Notes: a model not told the origin generated them from the sequence alone. A DNA stretch of 57,629 bases from an uncultured Clostridia bacterium (GCA_947631005.1 CANRJR010000013.1:1-57629); one strand, 5' to 3'. Shown: positions 47,734-57,560, numbered from the stretch's first letter. Program-made: numbers and translations.

Positions 47734-50589
47734 ATGAAGCGCACCGGTCCGGTCTACATGATCGGCATGTTCATCATTTTCACGGTGATCTTTGTCGCCT
47801 GTCTCGCGTTCGGCGCGAGTTACGGGCATCTCGGCGCGCTCAAAACGGGGACGAAGGTGGAGCACGACCCCGATCGATTCTGGTCGGACCTCCTCGAAGA
47901 TTTCGATTGGGAAAAGTTCCCGTGGGACACCTTCCCTTTTGAGGATTACGAGGACTTCCCGTGGGAGGACCTCCCCTGGGATTCCTTCCCCGACGACTTC
48001 GATTTCAATAATCTGCCTTGGGACACCCTACCAGAGGATTTCCCGTGGGGAGATTTCCCGTTCGAAAAACTTCCCGAGGATTTCCCGTGGGGTGACTTCC
48101 CGTTCGAAAAACTTCCCGAGGATTTCCCTTGGGACGACTTCCCGTTCGACGATTTACCCGAGGGTTTCCCTTGGGACGACTTCCCCTTTGACGAACTTCC
48201 CGAGGGTTTCCCTTGGGACGACTTCCCGTTCGATGAGATCCCCGAGGACTTCCCGTGGGGAGACTTTCCGTTCGATGAGATCCCCGAAGATTTTCCTTGG
48301 GGCGACCTGCCTTGGAATGAGCTGCCCGACGACGTGTGGGGCGAAATTCCCTGGGACGACGTACCGTTCGACCAACTTCCCGAAGATTTTCCTTGGGGCG
48401 ACCTGCCTTGGAACGAGCTACCCGACGACGTGTGGAGCGAAATTCCCTGGGACGACGTACCGTTCGACCAACTTCCCGAAGATTTTCCTTGGGGCGACCT
48501 GCCTTGGAATGAGCTACCCGACGACGTGTGGAGCGAAATTCCCTGGGACGACGTACCGTTCGACCAGCTTCCCGAAGATTTTCCTTGGGACGACCTGCCT
48601 TGGAACGAGCTACCCGACGACGTGTGGAGCGATATCCCTTGGGATCAATTACCGAACGATGTTTGGGGCGACATTCCTTGGGATAAGTTACCCGATGATG
48701 TGTGGGGCGATATCCCGTGGGATAAGCTACCCGATGACGTGTGGAGCGACATTCCTTGGAATAAGCTACCCGACGATGTTTGGAGCGACATTCCCTGGGA
48801 CAAGTTACCCGATAACGTGTGGAGTGATATCCCTTGGGATCAATTACCGAACGATGTTTGGGGCGATATCCCTTGGGATAAGCTACCCGATGACGTGTGG
48901 AGCGACATTCCTTGGGATAAGTTACCCGACGATGTGTGGGGCGACATTCCCTGGGACAAGTTACCCGATGATGTGTGGAGCGACATTCCTTGGGATAAGT
49001 TACCCGACGATGTGTGGGGCGACATTCCCTGGGACAAGTTACCCGATGATGTGTGGGGCGACATTCCTTGGGACAAACTTCCCGACGACGTTTGGGGGGA
49101 CATTCCTTGGGACAAACTTCCCGACGACGTTTGGGGCGATATCCCCTGGGACAAGTTACCCGATGATGTGTGGGGCGACATTCCTTGGGACAAACTTCCC
49201 GACGACGTTTGGGGGGACATTCCTTGGGACAAACTTCCCGACGACGTTTGGGGCGATATCCCGTGGGACAAGTTACCCGATGATGTTTGGGGCGATATCC
49301 CTTGGGATAAGCTACCCGATGATGTGTGGGGCGACATTCCTTGGGATAAGTTACCCGATGATGTGTGGGGCGATATCCCGTGGGACAAGTTACCCGACGA
49401 CGTTTGGGGGGACATTCCTTGGGACAAACTTCCCGACGATGTGTGGGGCGATATTCCTTGGGACGATCTGCCCGCGAATTTCCCGTGGATGTCTTTGCCG
49501 TGGAGCAATTTGCCCGATACGTTCCCGTGGGACGCGCTTCCCTGGGGGTCGATCCCGCCTTGGTATTTCCTGCTTCTCCCTTGGGTGGACATCCCGCTCG
49601 ACCGTCTCCCCGCGAACTTCCCGTGGGAGAACATTCCTTGGGAGCTTCTGACCCCGGACTTCGATTGGAGTAAAGTGCCTTGGGAAAAACTCCCCCCCGA
49701 AACGTTCCCTTGGGATAAAATTCCTTGGGAAGATCTTTCCGCCGACACGTTCCCGTGGGACAGGCTCCCTTGGGGAAGCCTCCCCGCGGATTTCCCTTGG
49801 GAGCGGATCCCCTGGGAAAAACTTCCTCCCGACACGTTCCCTTGGGGCGACATTCCGTGGAACAGTCTCCCCGACGGCTTCGATTGGAGCCGCCTGCCTT
49901 GGGAAGATCTTCCCGACGGCTTCCCTTGGGAGGAGCTCCCTTGGGAGCGTATTCCCGTATCCGCCGTCCCGAACGGCGCGTTCCCCGAGGGCTTCTATCC
50001 GTCCGCGTGGGCGCACGATCATATCTTCGGCGAGGACGGTTTGTGCACGGTCTGCAAGATCCGCCACCTCTTGCTGCGCAGCGGCGACAGTACAAAAGAG
50101 TACGGCGAAGCCGCGTTCAACGACGAGGTCGCCGTGCTCGAAGGCTCTGCGCTCGCCGCGGGACATACCGTCGTGGGGGAAAAGTTTGCAAGCCAAACCG
50201 CGGTCGGAAAGCGCGAGAATACCTTTGAGTTTCGGGTCTTGGACGAGGCGGGGAACATCGTCGGCGAGCAGTACATCGCCGAGGTCGAATACGGCATATT
50301 GGAAGTGACCGTACGGCACATCAAGATCAAAACGGGCTCTGCCCGCAAGGCATACGACGGCGAACCGCTCGTCTCGGAGGAATTCGAATGGGTAGAGGGC
50401 GAGCTCATCGAGGGCGACGAGATCGTCATCGAATACGCCGCGCTCGACGACTACGGCACGATCCCCAACGAAGTCGTGGAATATCATATTTATCGCAACG
50501 GAAAAAATGTAACGCAGTATTATTCGGTCGAGATCGAGTGCGGCACGCTCGAAATTTACGATCCCGACGATGCGGACGAAACGCAATAG
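47734..50589 (+). CDS. Giant Pro-Trp-Asp repeat protein, membrane-anchored
   Basis: 951 aa. One N-terminal helix (about residues 8-30) anchors it, with the rest predicted outside. Residues about 55-745 are built from short repeats containing PW. First come variable units (PWGDFPFEKLPEDF, PWNELPDDVWSEI), then about 21 near-identical 13-residue units PWDKLPDDVWGDI (about 298-576), then degenerate units (PWEKLPPETF). Each unit has two Trp and several Asp. The C terminus has an HDHIFGEDGLCTVC motif and a YDG-type domain ending near DYGTIPNEV...GTLEI. I know no family with this repeat. AAGGAGG precedes the ATG; the gene is 12 nt after the ATPase. Confidence 0.85.
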   Translation: MKRTGPVYMIGMFIIFTVIFVACLAFGASYGHLGALKTGTKVEHDPDRFWSDLLEDFDWEKFPWDTFPFEDYEDFPWEDLPWDSFPDDFDFNNLPWDTLPEDFPWGDFPFEKLPEDFPWGDFPFEKLPEDFPWDDFPFDDLPEGFPWDDFPFDELPEGFPWDDFPFDEIPEDFPWGDFPFDEIPEDFPWGDLPWNELPDDVWGEIPWDDVPFDQLPEDFPWGDLPWNELPDDVWSEIPWDDVPFDQLPEDFPWGDLPWNELPDDVWSEIPWDDVPFDQLPEDFPWDDLPWNELPDDVWSDIPWDQLPNDVWGDIPWDKLPDDVWGDIPWDKLPDDVWSDIPWNKLPDDVWSDIPWDKLPDNVWSDIPWDQLPNDVWGDIPWDKLPDDVWSDIPWDKLPDDVWGDIPWDKLPDDVWSDIPWDKLPDDVWGDIPWDKLPDDVWGDIPWDKLPDDVWGDIPWDKLPDDVWGDIPWDKLPDDVWGDIPWDKLPDDVWGDIPWDKLPDDVWGDIPWDKLPDDVWGDIPWDKLPDDVWGDIPWDKLPDDVWGDIPWDKLPDDVWGDIPWDKLPDDVWGDIPWDDLPANFPWMSLPWSNLPDTFPWDALPWGSIPPWYFLLLPWVDIPLDRLPANFPWENIPWELLTPDFDWSKVPWEKLPPETFPWDKIPWEDLSADTFPWDRLPWGSLPADFPWERIPWEKLPPDTFPWGDIPWNSLPDGFDWSRLPWEDLPDGFPWEELPWERIPVSAVPNGAFPEGFYPSAWAHDHIFGEDGLCTVCKIRHLLLRSGDSTKEYGEAAFNDEVAVLEGSALAAGHTVVGEKFASQTAVGKRENTFEFRVLDEAGNIVGEQYIAEVEYGILEVTVRHIKIKTGSARKAYDGEPLVSEEFEWVEGELIEGDEIVIEYAALDDYGTIPNEVVEYHIYRNGKNVTQYYSVEIECGTLEIYDPDDADETQ
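48628..49462 (+). repeat. 39-bp coding tandem repeat
   Basis: About 21 units of 39 bp encoding PWDKLPDDVWGDI. Units differ mostly at third codon positions (for example GATAAGCTACCCGATGAT versus GACAAACTTCCCGACGAC) while the protein sequence is nearly constant; S replaces G and Q or N replaces K or D in some. Because the unit length is divisible by three and lacks stops, other frames are also open here. Confidence 0.9.
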
Positions 50590-50602
50590 AGGAAGAGCGG
50601 CA

Positions 50603-53600
50603 ATGATGTATCGCGCATACAAAGAAAGATTGGAAAAGCGGAAGCGGACGTTCGACCGCCTCTGGCATTTCCGCTATCTTTTTTTGGCGATCTTTTTGCT
50701 CTTGCTCGCCACGGCGGCGACCCTGCTCGGCGTCGGCGGCATGGTGTACGACACCGAGATCCTCTCCTCAAACGGGGAAACCTCGCTCGTCTACGGGCAG
50801 ACCCCCGTCGCATTTGCGAAAGCGGTGTACGGAACGGCGCGCTTCGAATACCGCGCCCTGCCCGACGGAGAATGGCAAAAGGATGTTCCCTACCGCGCGG
50901 GGGAATACGAATGCCGCGCCATCGGCAGGAGCGTCGCCAAAACCGACCGCCGCGGCAGGGCGGTCGCGTTCACCATACAGCCGCTTCCCGTGAAGATCGG
51001 CGTGGTCGGCGAATCGCTCACGTTCGGCGAACGTCCGCAGTTCTTCGCGCCGCTGTGCTACGGCGACGAGTTGCGCGTGGAAAATTGGACGTCCGAACCC
51101 GAGGATGGGCGGCTCGAACTTTGCGCCGACCTCTCTCATGTGCGCGTCGTCGATGCGGACGGCGAGGACGTCACCTTTTGCTATACGTTCGAGGCGGAGA
51201 AGAAGAGCATCGCCGACGTCGACCGTCCCGCCGTCGTGCGCACCGAGAGCCAAACCGTCGTCTACGACGGACAGCCGCACAGTCTCGCCTGTTCTGCGCT
51301 CGGGCTCGCCGCGGGACATACGCTCGAAGCGGAGGTCAATCCCTATGTCGAAGCGGGCATGTATCGCAGCGCGCCCGTCTCCTATCGCATTCTAAACGAG
51401 GCGGGCGAGGACGTCACCGCGCATTACAACGTCTCGGTGGAGATCGGCACGCTCACCGTCGAAAAGCGGCGCGTCGCGCTCGAAACGGTCTCCGAGACCT
51501 TTGTGTACGACGGAAAAGAGCACAGCTATCCCGTCGAAACGGTTGTCGCCGAGGGAACGTTCCCCGCGGGACAGAGCCTTGCGCAGACCCAAACGCCCGT
51601 CTTTCGGGACGCGGGGGAGTACTCCAACCGCCCCGCCTTTGCGGTGTTTGAGGGGGAGGAGGAGCGCACCCGAAACTATGAGCTCGTGTGCGCCTACGGC
51701 ACGGTACGCATCCAAAGGCGCGCCGTAAACTATCTCACCCAATCGAACGGGTGGGTGTACGACGGCACAGCTCATTCGGAGGGCGGCTTCGAAACGGAAG
51801 AGGAGAGCGAGGGGCGCGGGCTTTTGCTCTCGCTCGGACACACGGCGCAAGCCGTAGGCATTCCGTACATCTCTACCGTGCGCGAGAGCGGGAAACAAAA
51901 CACATTCCGTATCCGAATTTTCGACGCGTCGGAAAGCGATGTGACCGAAAATTACGACCCTCTTCCCACATACGGCACGCTTACCTTGACCGCGCGTCCC
52001 ATTGCCGTCACAACGCAGAGCGGGGAATGGGTGTACGACGGCGCGTATCACTCGGAAAGCGGAATCCAAGCGGAAGAAGAGAGCGAGGGGCGCGGGCTCA
52101 TATCCTTGCACGCGGCGCGCGCGGTCAACGCCCCGCGCATCCTGCTCGTAAGCGAGAGCGGTGCGGAAAACAAGTTCCCCGTCGAGATCTTCGCCGCGGG
52201 CGTCAACGTCACGAACAATTACGATATTACATATACCTACGGCACGCTTACAATCACCCGCCGCCCCGTCACGGCGTACGCAATGGGGGATTCCCTCGTG
52301 TACGACGGCGCGGCGCACACCTACGGCGCGGACACGCTGACAACGGGGGAGACGGGGCTCGCGGAGGGCGATCTCTTCCAAATTACGGGCGGGACATATT
52401 CCTTTACGGACGCGGGGGAGCACACCAACGCGCCCGAGGTGAAGATCGTTGCGGGGAACGCGGACAGGACGGAAAATTACGTCCTCGATGTCTTACCCGA
52501 AACGGTTGCGATCGCAAGGCGTCCCCTTTCCTACCGCACCCGTTCGAACGGGTGGGTGTACGACGGCGCGCCGCATTTCGAGAGCGGATTTTCCTTTGAC
52601 CCCTCGGGCGAAAACGAGGGGATCGTCCCGTCGCACGAGGCGCGCGCCGTCGATGTGCCGAGCATTTCGACGGTGAAAGAGAGCGGCACGGAGAACGCGT
52701 TCGACCTCGAAATTTCAGACGCGGCAGGTCGCGACGTCACCGAAAATTACGCGATTTCACCGACCTACGGAAGACTGACCATGTCCGCGCGCCCCATCCA
52801 TGTCGCGACCCAACCGCAGACATGGTTATACGACGGCGTTTCCCATGCGTGGAACGGGTTCGACGCGGAAAAAGAGAGCGAGGGGCGCGGGCTCGTCTCG
52901 TCGCATAAGGCGCAAGCCGCCGATGCGCCGAGCATTACAAACGTAAGAGAGAGCGGCAAAGCGAACGCGTTCGCCGTAACGATTTCCGACGCGTCGGGCG
53001 ACGTCACCGAAAATTACAGCATCTCTTATACCTATGGCGCGCTCATAATCACCCCCCGTCCCGTCGCCGTTACGACCGCCTCGCACACTTGGGTGTACGA
53101 CGGAGAGGCACATCGGGACGAGAAATTTTCGGTTGCTTCGGGCGAAAACGCGGGGCTCGTGCTGTCGCACGAGGCAAGCCAGACGACGGACGCGCCGACC
53201 GTGATGAACGTCGCCGACAGCCGCACGGGGAACAACGTCTTTTCGGTGGGGATCTTCGACGGGGAGGAGAACGTCTCCGACAATTACAACATTGCATACG
53301 AATACGGGACGCTCACCCTGACCCGCCGCCCCGTCGCGTTCCTTACCGCCTCCAACGCATGGACGTACGACGGCGGGGAGCATTGGGACGAGGGCTTTAT
53401 ATGTACTTCTTCGCGGGAGGACGAGGGGCTCGTGCTGTCGCATAGGGGGGCGTTGAAGTCGTCCGCGCCGCGGGTCACGACGGTCGCGGACACCCGCGGC
53501 AAAACGGAAAACAACATTTTCGAGCTCTTCATCTCGGACGGGGAGGACGTCTCCGACAATTACAACATTGCATACGAATACGGCACGCTCACGATACAGC

Positions 53601-56290
53601 CCCGCTCCGTCACGGTTACGACGCAGAGCGATACGCTCGTCTACGACGGCAGGGAACACACCTATGGCGCGGACACGCTGAAAACGGGGGAGACGGGGCT
53701 CGCCGCGGGCGAGAGTTTCCGCATCGCGGGCGGGGCGTATCGCTTCATCGGGGCGGGCAAGCACGAAAACCACCCCGACGTGGAGATCTTTTCGGAACGC
53801 GGCGAAACGACGGAAAATTATTTGCTCAACTTTACATACGGAAGCGTCGGGATCGGGAAACGTCCCGTCTCCGTCACAACGCAGAGCGGGGAATGGGTGT
53901 ACGACGGCAAGCCGCACCAAGCGGGATTCCAAGCGGAAGCAGAGCGCGAGGGGAACGGGCTCATCTCTTTCCACACGGCGCAAGCCGTCGACCAACCGAA
54001 TATTACGTTTGTGCGCGAGAGCGGCAAGGAAAACAAATTCACCGTCGAGATCTTCGACGCGGGCGCGAACGTCACAGAGAACTACGAAATTACCTATTCG
54101 GGATACGGCACGCTTACGATCGCCCGCCGCCTTGTCACGGTTACGTCGCAGAGCGATTCGTTCGTGTACGACGGCAAGGCGCATTCCTATGGCGAAAGCA
54201 CCTTAACGGCGGGGCAAGCGGGGCTCGCGGAGAGCGATCTCTTCCAAATCACGGGCGGGACATATTCCTTTACGGACGCGGGGGAGCACACCAACGCGCC
54301 CGAGGTAAAGATCGTTTCGGGGGAGGACGACAGGACAGAAAATTATTCCGTTACGCAAAGCAACGGAACAATTAAGATCGAACGCCGTCCCGTGCTTCTT
54401 TCCACCGCGTCCCACGAGTGGGTGTACGACGGAAAAGCGCATTGGGACGAGAGGGTGTTGGTGACAGTCGCGGAGGGATATTACGCGATCGCCGAGGGTC
54501 AGGAGTTCAAGTGGACGGCAACGAGCTACACTACCGTCACAAAAGTCAAGGATTCAAGGGAGAACGCGGTCGAGGGTACGCCCGCGGTCTTTGCGGAAGA
54601 CAAGGAAGTCACGAAGAATTATCTGTTCAAATACGGCGAAAAGGGTATGCTCACCGTTATGCCCCGCCCCGTCTTGTTCCGCACCGCCTCGCATACTTGG
54701 GTGTACGACGGCGAGGGACATTCGGACGCTGGCTTCGAATGTACTTCTTCGCGGGAGAACGAGGGGCTTGTACTGTCGCACGCGGTTGCGTTGAAGTCGG
54801 CTACGCCGACCGTGATGAGCGTCGCCGACACCCGCACGGGGAACAACGTCTTTGCAGTGGGGATCTTCGACGGGGAGGCAGATGTCTCCGAAAATTATGA
54901 AATTGCATACGATTATGGCACGCTCACGATCACTCCGCGCCCGATCGCGGTTATAACGGGTTCGGGGGAATGGGTGTACGACGGCAAGCCGCACACCGTG
55001 GAGACGGATTTCGGCTACCAAGTGGAGGGCGGCGAAATCGAGGGGCATACGTATTCGGCGCAATTCAAAGAATTTTGCAACGTCTCCCGCGGCACGCCCT
55101 ATCCCAACGAGTGTATCTTCACGGTCGCCGACGGGGCAAGCGACGTCACGGGGAACTATCAAGTGACGTATCACTTCGGAGAGATCATCATCACCCCCCG
55201 CCCGATTGCGGTCACAACGGGCTCGGGCGAATGGGTGTACGACGGCGTTCCCCATTCGGAGAGCGGCTTTGAAGCGGAAGAAGAGAGCGAGGGACGCGGG
55301 CTCGTCTCGTCGCAAGATCATAGGGCGCAAGCCGTCAATCTGCCGCACATCACGAACGTCACGGAGAGCGACATGGAAAACAATTTCCTTGTCGAGATCT
55401 TCGACGCCTTGGGCGCGAACGTCACCGAAAATTACGAGATCGCATACACCTACGGCACGCTCACGATCGTCCCCCGTCCCGTCACCGTCACCACCGCCTC
55501 GCACACATGGGCGTACGACGGCGCGGATCACTTCGACGGCGGTTTCACCGCCGAAGAAGAAAGGGATGGAAGAGGACTGCTCGGCGCGGACAGGGGGCTT
55601 GAACAGTTACTTTCATACACCACGGTGCGCGAGATCACCGACAGCGATTCCGAGATCGGAACCGTCCCGAACGAACTCACCGTCACGTTCGGCGACAACT
55701 ATCTTGTCGATTACGTCTACGGGAAATTGCGCGTCAAGCCGCCCATCGTCGTCCGTCTTTACACCGAAAAGGCGGAGTACGACGGCAACCCGCATACATA
55801 CAGCGGAAAATTCAAGATCCAATCGCTGCCTTTGGACGTCAAAAAGGAAGATGTGACGCTGACCGTGCGTCCGACTATGGTCGAACCGGGCGCAATGACT
55901 TGCGAGGAGATCGGCGCGTCATTTGCGGTGAAAGGCGACCCCGGGCTCGCGGAAAACCGCTTCGTGTTCGAAGGCGCGGAAACGCCCTTTGCCGTCACGC
56001 CGCGCAAAATCACCGTCGCCAGCCAGTCGGTCGCCATGCGTTACAGCGGCAAGCCGATCCAAGGCTGGGAGACGCAAAACGGCAAGCCGTATTTCGTCTC
56101 CCGCGGCTCGCTTCTTTTCGGTCACACCCTCGAATGCGCCGTAAACGGCGTGCTCGACGGCTCGATGTCCTACGCGGACAACACGTTCGACGAGGGCAAG
56201 ACGGTCATCCGCGACGAATACGGGAACGACGTCACCCGCTACTACGAGATCAGGTATAGCTACGGCACGCTCGAATGGATCGAGCCGTAG
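50603..56290 (+). CDS. Giant YDG/MBG-domain repeat protein, membrane-anchored
   Basis: 1895 aa. A basic N terminus (YKERLEKRKRTFDRLWHFR) and one helix (about residues 25-48) give a cytosol-in, outside-out topology. The rest is about 18 domains of 80-100 residues, each starting WVYDGxxH and ending YGTLTIxxRP, the pattern of YDG/MBG-type Ig-like repeats of surface proteins. No LPxTG or other C-terminal anchor. The start is the ATG at 50603 (AGAGGA 9 nt before); it begins 13 nt after the previous gene. The same domain type occurs once at the end of the Pro-Trp-Asp protein, linking the two. Confidence 0.88.
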   Translation: MMYRAYKERLEKRKRTFDRLWHFRYLFLAIFLLLLATAATLLGVGGMVYDTEILSSNGETSLVYGQTPVAFAKAVYGTARFEYRALPDGEWQKDVPYRAGEYECRAIGRSVAKTDRRGRAVAFTIQPLPVKIGVVGESLTFGERPQFFAPLCYGDELRVENWTSEPEDGRLELCADLSHVRVVDADGEDVTFCYTFEAEKKSIADVDRPAVVRTESQTVVYDGQPHSLACSALGLAAGHTLEAEVNPYVEAGMYRSAPVSYRILNEAGEDVTAHYNVSVEIGTLTVEKRRVALETVSETFVYDGKEHSYPVETVVAEGTFPAGQSLAQTQTPVFRDAGEYSNRPAFAVFEGEEERTRNYELVCAYGTVRIQRRAVNYLTQSNGWVYDGTAHSEGGFETEEESEGRGLLLSLGHTAQAVGIPYISTVRESGKQNTFRIRIFDASESDVTENYDPLPTYGTLTLTARPIAVTTQSGEWVYDGAYHSESGIQAEEESEGRGLISLHAARAVNAPRILLVSESGAENKFPVEIFAAGVNVTNNYDITYTYGTLTITRRPVTAYAMGDSLVYDGAAHTYGADTLTTGETGLAEGDLFQITGGTYSFTDAGEHTNAPEVKIVAGNADRTENYVLDVLPETVAIARRPLSYRTRSNGWVYDGAPHFESGFSFDPSGENEGIVPSHEARAVDVPSISTVKESGTENAFDLEISDAAGRDVTENYAISPTYGRLTMSARPIHVATQPQTWLYDGVSHAWNGFDAEKESEGRGLVSSHKAQAADAPSITNVRESGKANAFAVTISDASGDVTENYSISYTYGALIITPRPVAVTTASHTWVYDGEAHRDEKFSVASGENAGLVLSHEASQTTDAPTVMNVADSRTGNNVFSVGIFDGEENVSDNYNIAYEYGTLTLTRRPVAFLTASNAWTYDGGEHWDEGFICTSSREDEGLVLSHRGALKSSAPRVTTVADTRGKTENNIFELFISDGEDVSDNYNIAYEYGTLTIQPRSVTVTTQSDTLVYDGREHTYGADTLKTGETGLAAGESFRIAGGAYRFIGAGKHENHPDVEIFSERGETTENYLLNFTYGSVGIGKRPVSVTTQSGEWVYDGKPHQAGFQAEAEREGNGLISFHTAQAVDQPNITFVRESGKENKFTVEIFDAGANVTENYEITYSGYGTLTIARRLVTVTSQSDSFVYDGKAHSYGESTLTAGQAGLAESDLFQITGGTYSFTDAGEHTNAPEVKIVSGEDDRTENYSVTQSNGTIKIERRPVLLSTASHEWVYDGKAHWDERVLVTVAEGYYAIAEGQEFKWTATSYTTVTKVKDSRENAVEGTPAVFAEDKEVTKNYLFKYGEKGMLTVMPRPVLFRTASHTWVYDGEGHSDAGFECTSSRENEGLVLSHAVALKSATPTVMSVADTRTGNNVFAVGIFDGEADVSENYEIAYDYGTLTITPRPIAVITGSGEWVYDGKPHTVETDFGYQVEGGEIEGHTYSAQFKEFCNVSRGTPYPNECIFTVADGASDVTGNYQVTYHFGEIIITPRPIAVTTGSGEWVYDGVPHSESGFEAEEESEGRGLVSSQDHRAQAVNLPHITNVTESDMENNFLVEIFDALGANVTENYEIAYTYGTLTIVPRPVTVTTASHTWAYDGADHFDGGFTAEEERDGRGLLGADRGLEQLLSYTTVREITDSDSEIGTVPNELTVTFGDNYLVDYVYGKLRVKPPIVVRLYTEKAEYDGNPHTYSGKFKIQSLPLDVKKEDVTLTVRPTMVEPGAMTCEEIGASFAVKGDPGLAENRFVFEGAETPFAVTPRKITVASQSVAMRYSGKPIQGWETQNGKPYFVSRGSLLFGHTLECAVNGVLDGSMSYADNTFDEGKTVIRDEYGNDVTRYYEIRYSYGTLEWIEP

Positions 56291-56384
56291 AAAGGCAGCC
56301 GCTTTTCGTTCCGCTTGAATCTGGCGGGGTATCCTATTTAGAAAAAGAACGGACCGCCGAAAGGCGTTCCAAAAGGAGAATGTC

Positions 56385-57110
56385 ATGAAAGAACAAATCG
56401 TACAATGGATCAGGTCGTATTTCGATGAGAACGGCAAAGATTGCAACGCCGTCATCGGCGTCTCGGGCGGCAAAGACAGCTCGGTCTGCGCCGCGCTCTT
56501 GGTCGAGGCACTCGGCAAAGATCGGGTCATCGGCGTCCTCATGCCGCAGGGCGTGCAGCACGACATCCAAATGTCGTACGACCTCGTCAATCTGCTCGGC
56601 ATCCGCCATTTCGTCGTCAACATCGGCGAGGTATGCGAGAGCTTGGTCGGGGCGATCTCCGCGGGCGGCATTCCCGAAGAGACCCTCCGCGCCGACAAGA
56701 CCTACTATTCCAACACCCCCGCGCGGGTGCGCATGACCGTGCTGTACGGTGTCTCCGCGATCTTCCACGGCAGGGTCGCCAACACCTGCAATCGCTCGGA
56801 AGATTACGTCGGCTATTCCACCAAATTCGGCGACAGCGCGGGCGATTTCAGCCCGTTGAGTAACCTCACCGTCCGCGAAGTCAAGGAGCTCGGCTACGAG
56901 CTCGGGCTTCCCCGCAAATTCATCGAGAAGATCCCCGAGGACGGGCTCTCGGGCAAGACCGACGAGGACAACCTCGGCTTTACCTATGCCGCCCTCGACC
57001 GCTATATCGAGACGGGAGAGATCGACGACGAGGCGATGAAACAGAAGATCGACGCACTGCATCGGGCGAATCTTCACAAGATCACCCCCATGCCGTCCTA
57101 TCGAAAATAA
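56385..57110 (+). CDS. nadE: NAD+ synthetase (ammonia-dependent)
   Basis: 241-aa adenylating amidotransferase-fold enzyme that converts nicotinate adenine dinucleotide, ATP and ammonia to NAD+. The PP-loop SGGKDSSVCAALLVE is near residue 27. NTCNRSEDYVGYSTKFGD (about 140) and GDFSPLSNLTVREVKELG match NadE, as does the C-terminal SGKTDEDNLGFTY. There is no glutaminase domain, so ammonia is the nitrogen donor. AAAAGGAG precedes the ATG. It is 94 nt after the YDG protein, separated by a small GAAA-loop hairpin (GCC-GAAA-GGC near 56360), and is probably unrelated to that operon. Confidence 0.96.
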   Translation: MKEQIVQWIRSYFDENGKDCNAVIGVSGGKDSSVCAALLVEALGKDRVIGVLMPQGVQHDIQMSYDLVNLLGIRHFVVNIGEVCESLVGAISAGGIPEETLRADKTYYSNTPARVRMTVLYGVSAIFHGRVANTCNRSEDYVGYSTKFGDSAGDFSPLSNLTVREVKELGYELGLPRKFIEKIPEDGLSGKTDEDNLGFTYAALDRYIETGEIDDEAMKQKIDALHRANLHKITPMPSYRK

Positions 57111-57147
57111 TTGCGGCTTGCAAATAAGCCGCACTTGGGAGGAAATC

Positions 57148-57546
57148 ATGGAAACCGACGCAACCGAGTACATCGACCTCGGCGACGGAAGACGCTCTCC
57201 GCTCACGAAGCAAGAGCTTCTCGCGCTCAAAAAGATCGTCGTAAGAAACAACCGCACCGTCGTGGGCGTGTCGTACAGCGGAACTTATCGCGGCGCGGGC
57301 GGCACCAACCTCTCCCCGTGCGAACCGTTGTGCTCGGGCGAGGTTCTGCTCAAAGACATCGAGGGGGGCGACGTCTACGCGTGGTGCGGCTATGAGATCG
57401 TCGCCGCCATCGACGACGTGGTGTATCTTCGGAGCGGGAACTCCATCAGTATTCTCGCCCCGAAACGTTGGATCTCTTTTCGGGAGAGCATCGCATACGA
57501 CACCTACGGCTATTTCGAACTGTCCGTCCTCTGCACCTCGGATTGA
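57148..57546 (+). CDS. Small protein, unknown
   Basis: 132-aa soluble protein without signal peptide or membrane helix. A beta-rich look (VYAWCGYEIVAAIDDVVYLR, NSISILAPKRWISFRESI) follows a short helical N terminus (LTKQELLALKKIVV). GGGAGG lies 6 nt before the ATG. It is 37 nt after nadE and 14 nt before the next start, so the three genes may be co-transcribed. I do not recognise the family. Confidence 0.65.
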   Translation: METDATEYIDLGDGRRSPLTKQELLALKKIVVRNNRTVVGVSYSGTYRGAGGTNLSPCEPLCSGEVLLKDIEGGDVYAWCGYEIVAAIDDVVYLRSGNSISILAPKRWISFRESIAYDTYGYFELSVLCTSD

Positions 57547-57560
57547 CGGGAGGAATCACC

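Noticed and set aside
48628..49462. CRISPR-like look of a regular short repeat array
   Set aside because: Repeats are directly adjacent 39-bp coding units with no unique spacers, and no cas genes are nearby.
47792..49651. A 619-aa open frame in another frame of the Pro-Trp-Asp gene, and 696-aa and 337-aa frames on the minus strand there
   Set aside because: They arise because the 39-bp unit is a multiple of three and lacks stops in several frames. Only the frame of 47734-50589 has a ribosome binding site, a membrane anchor and a sensible C terminus.
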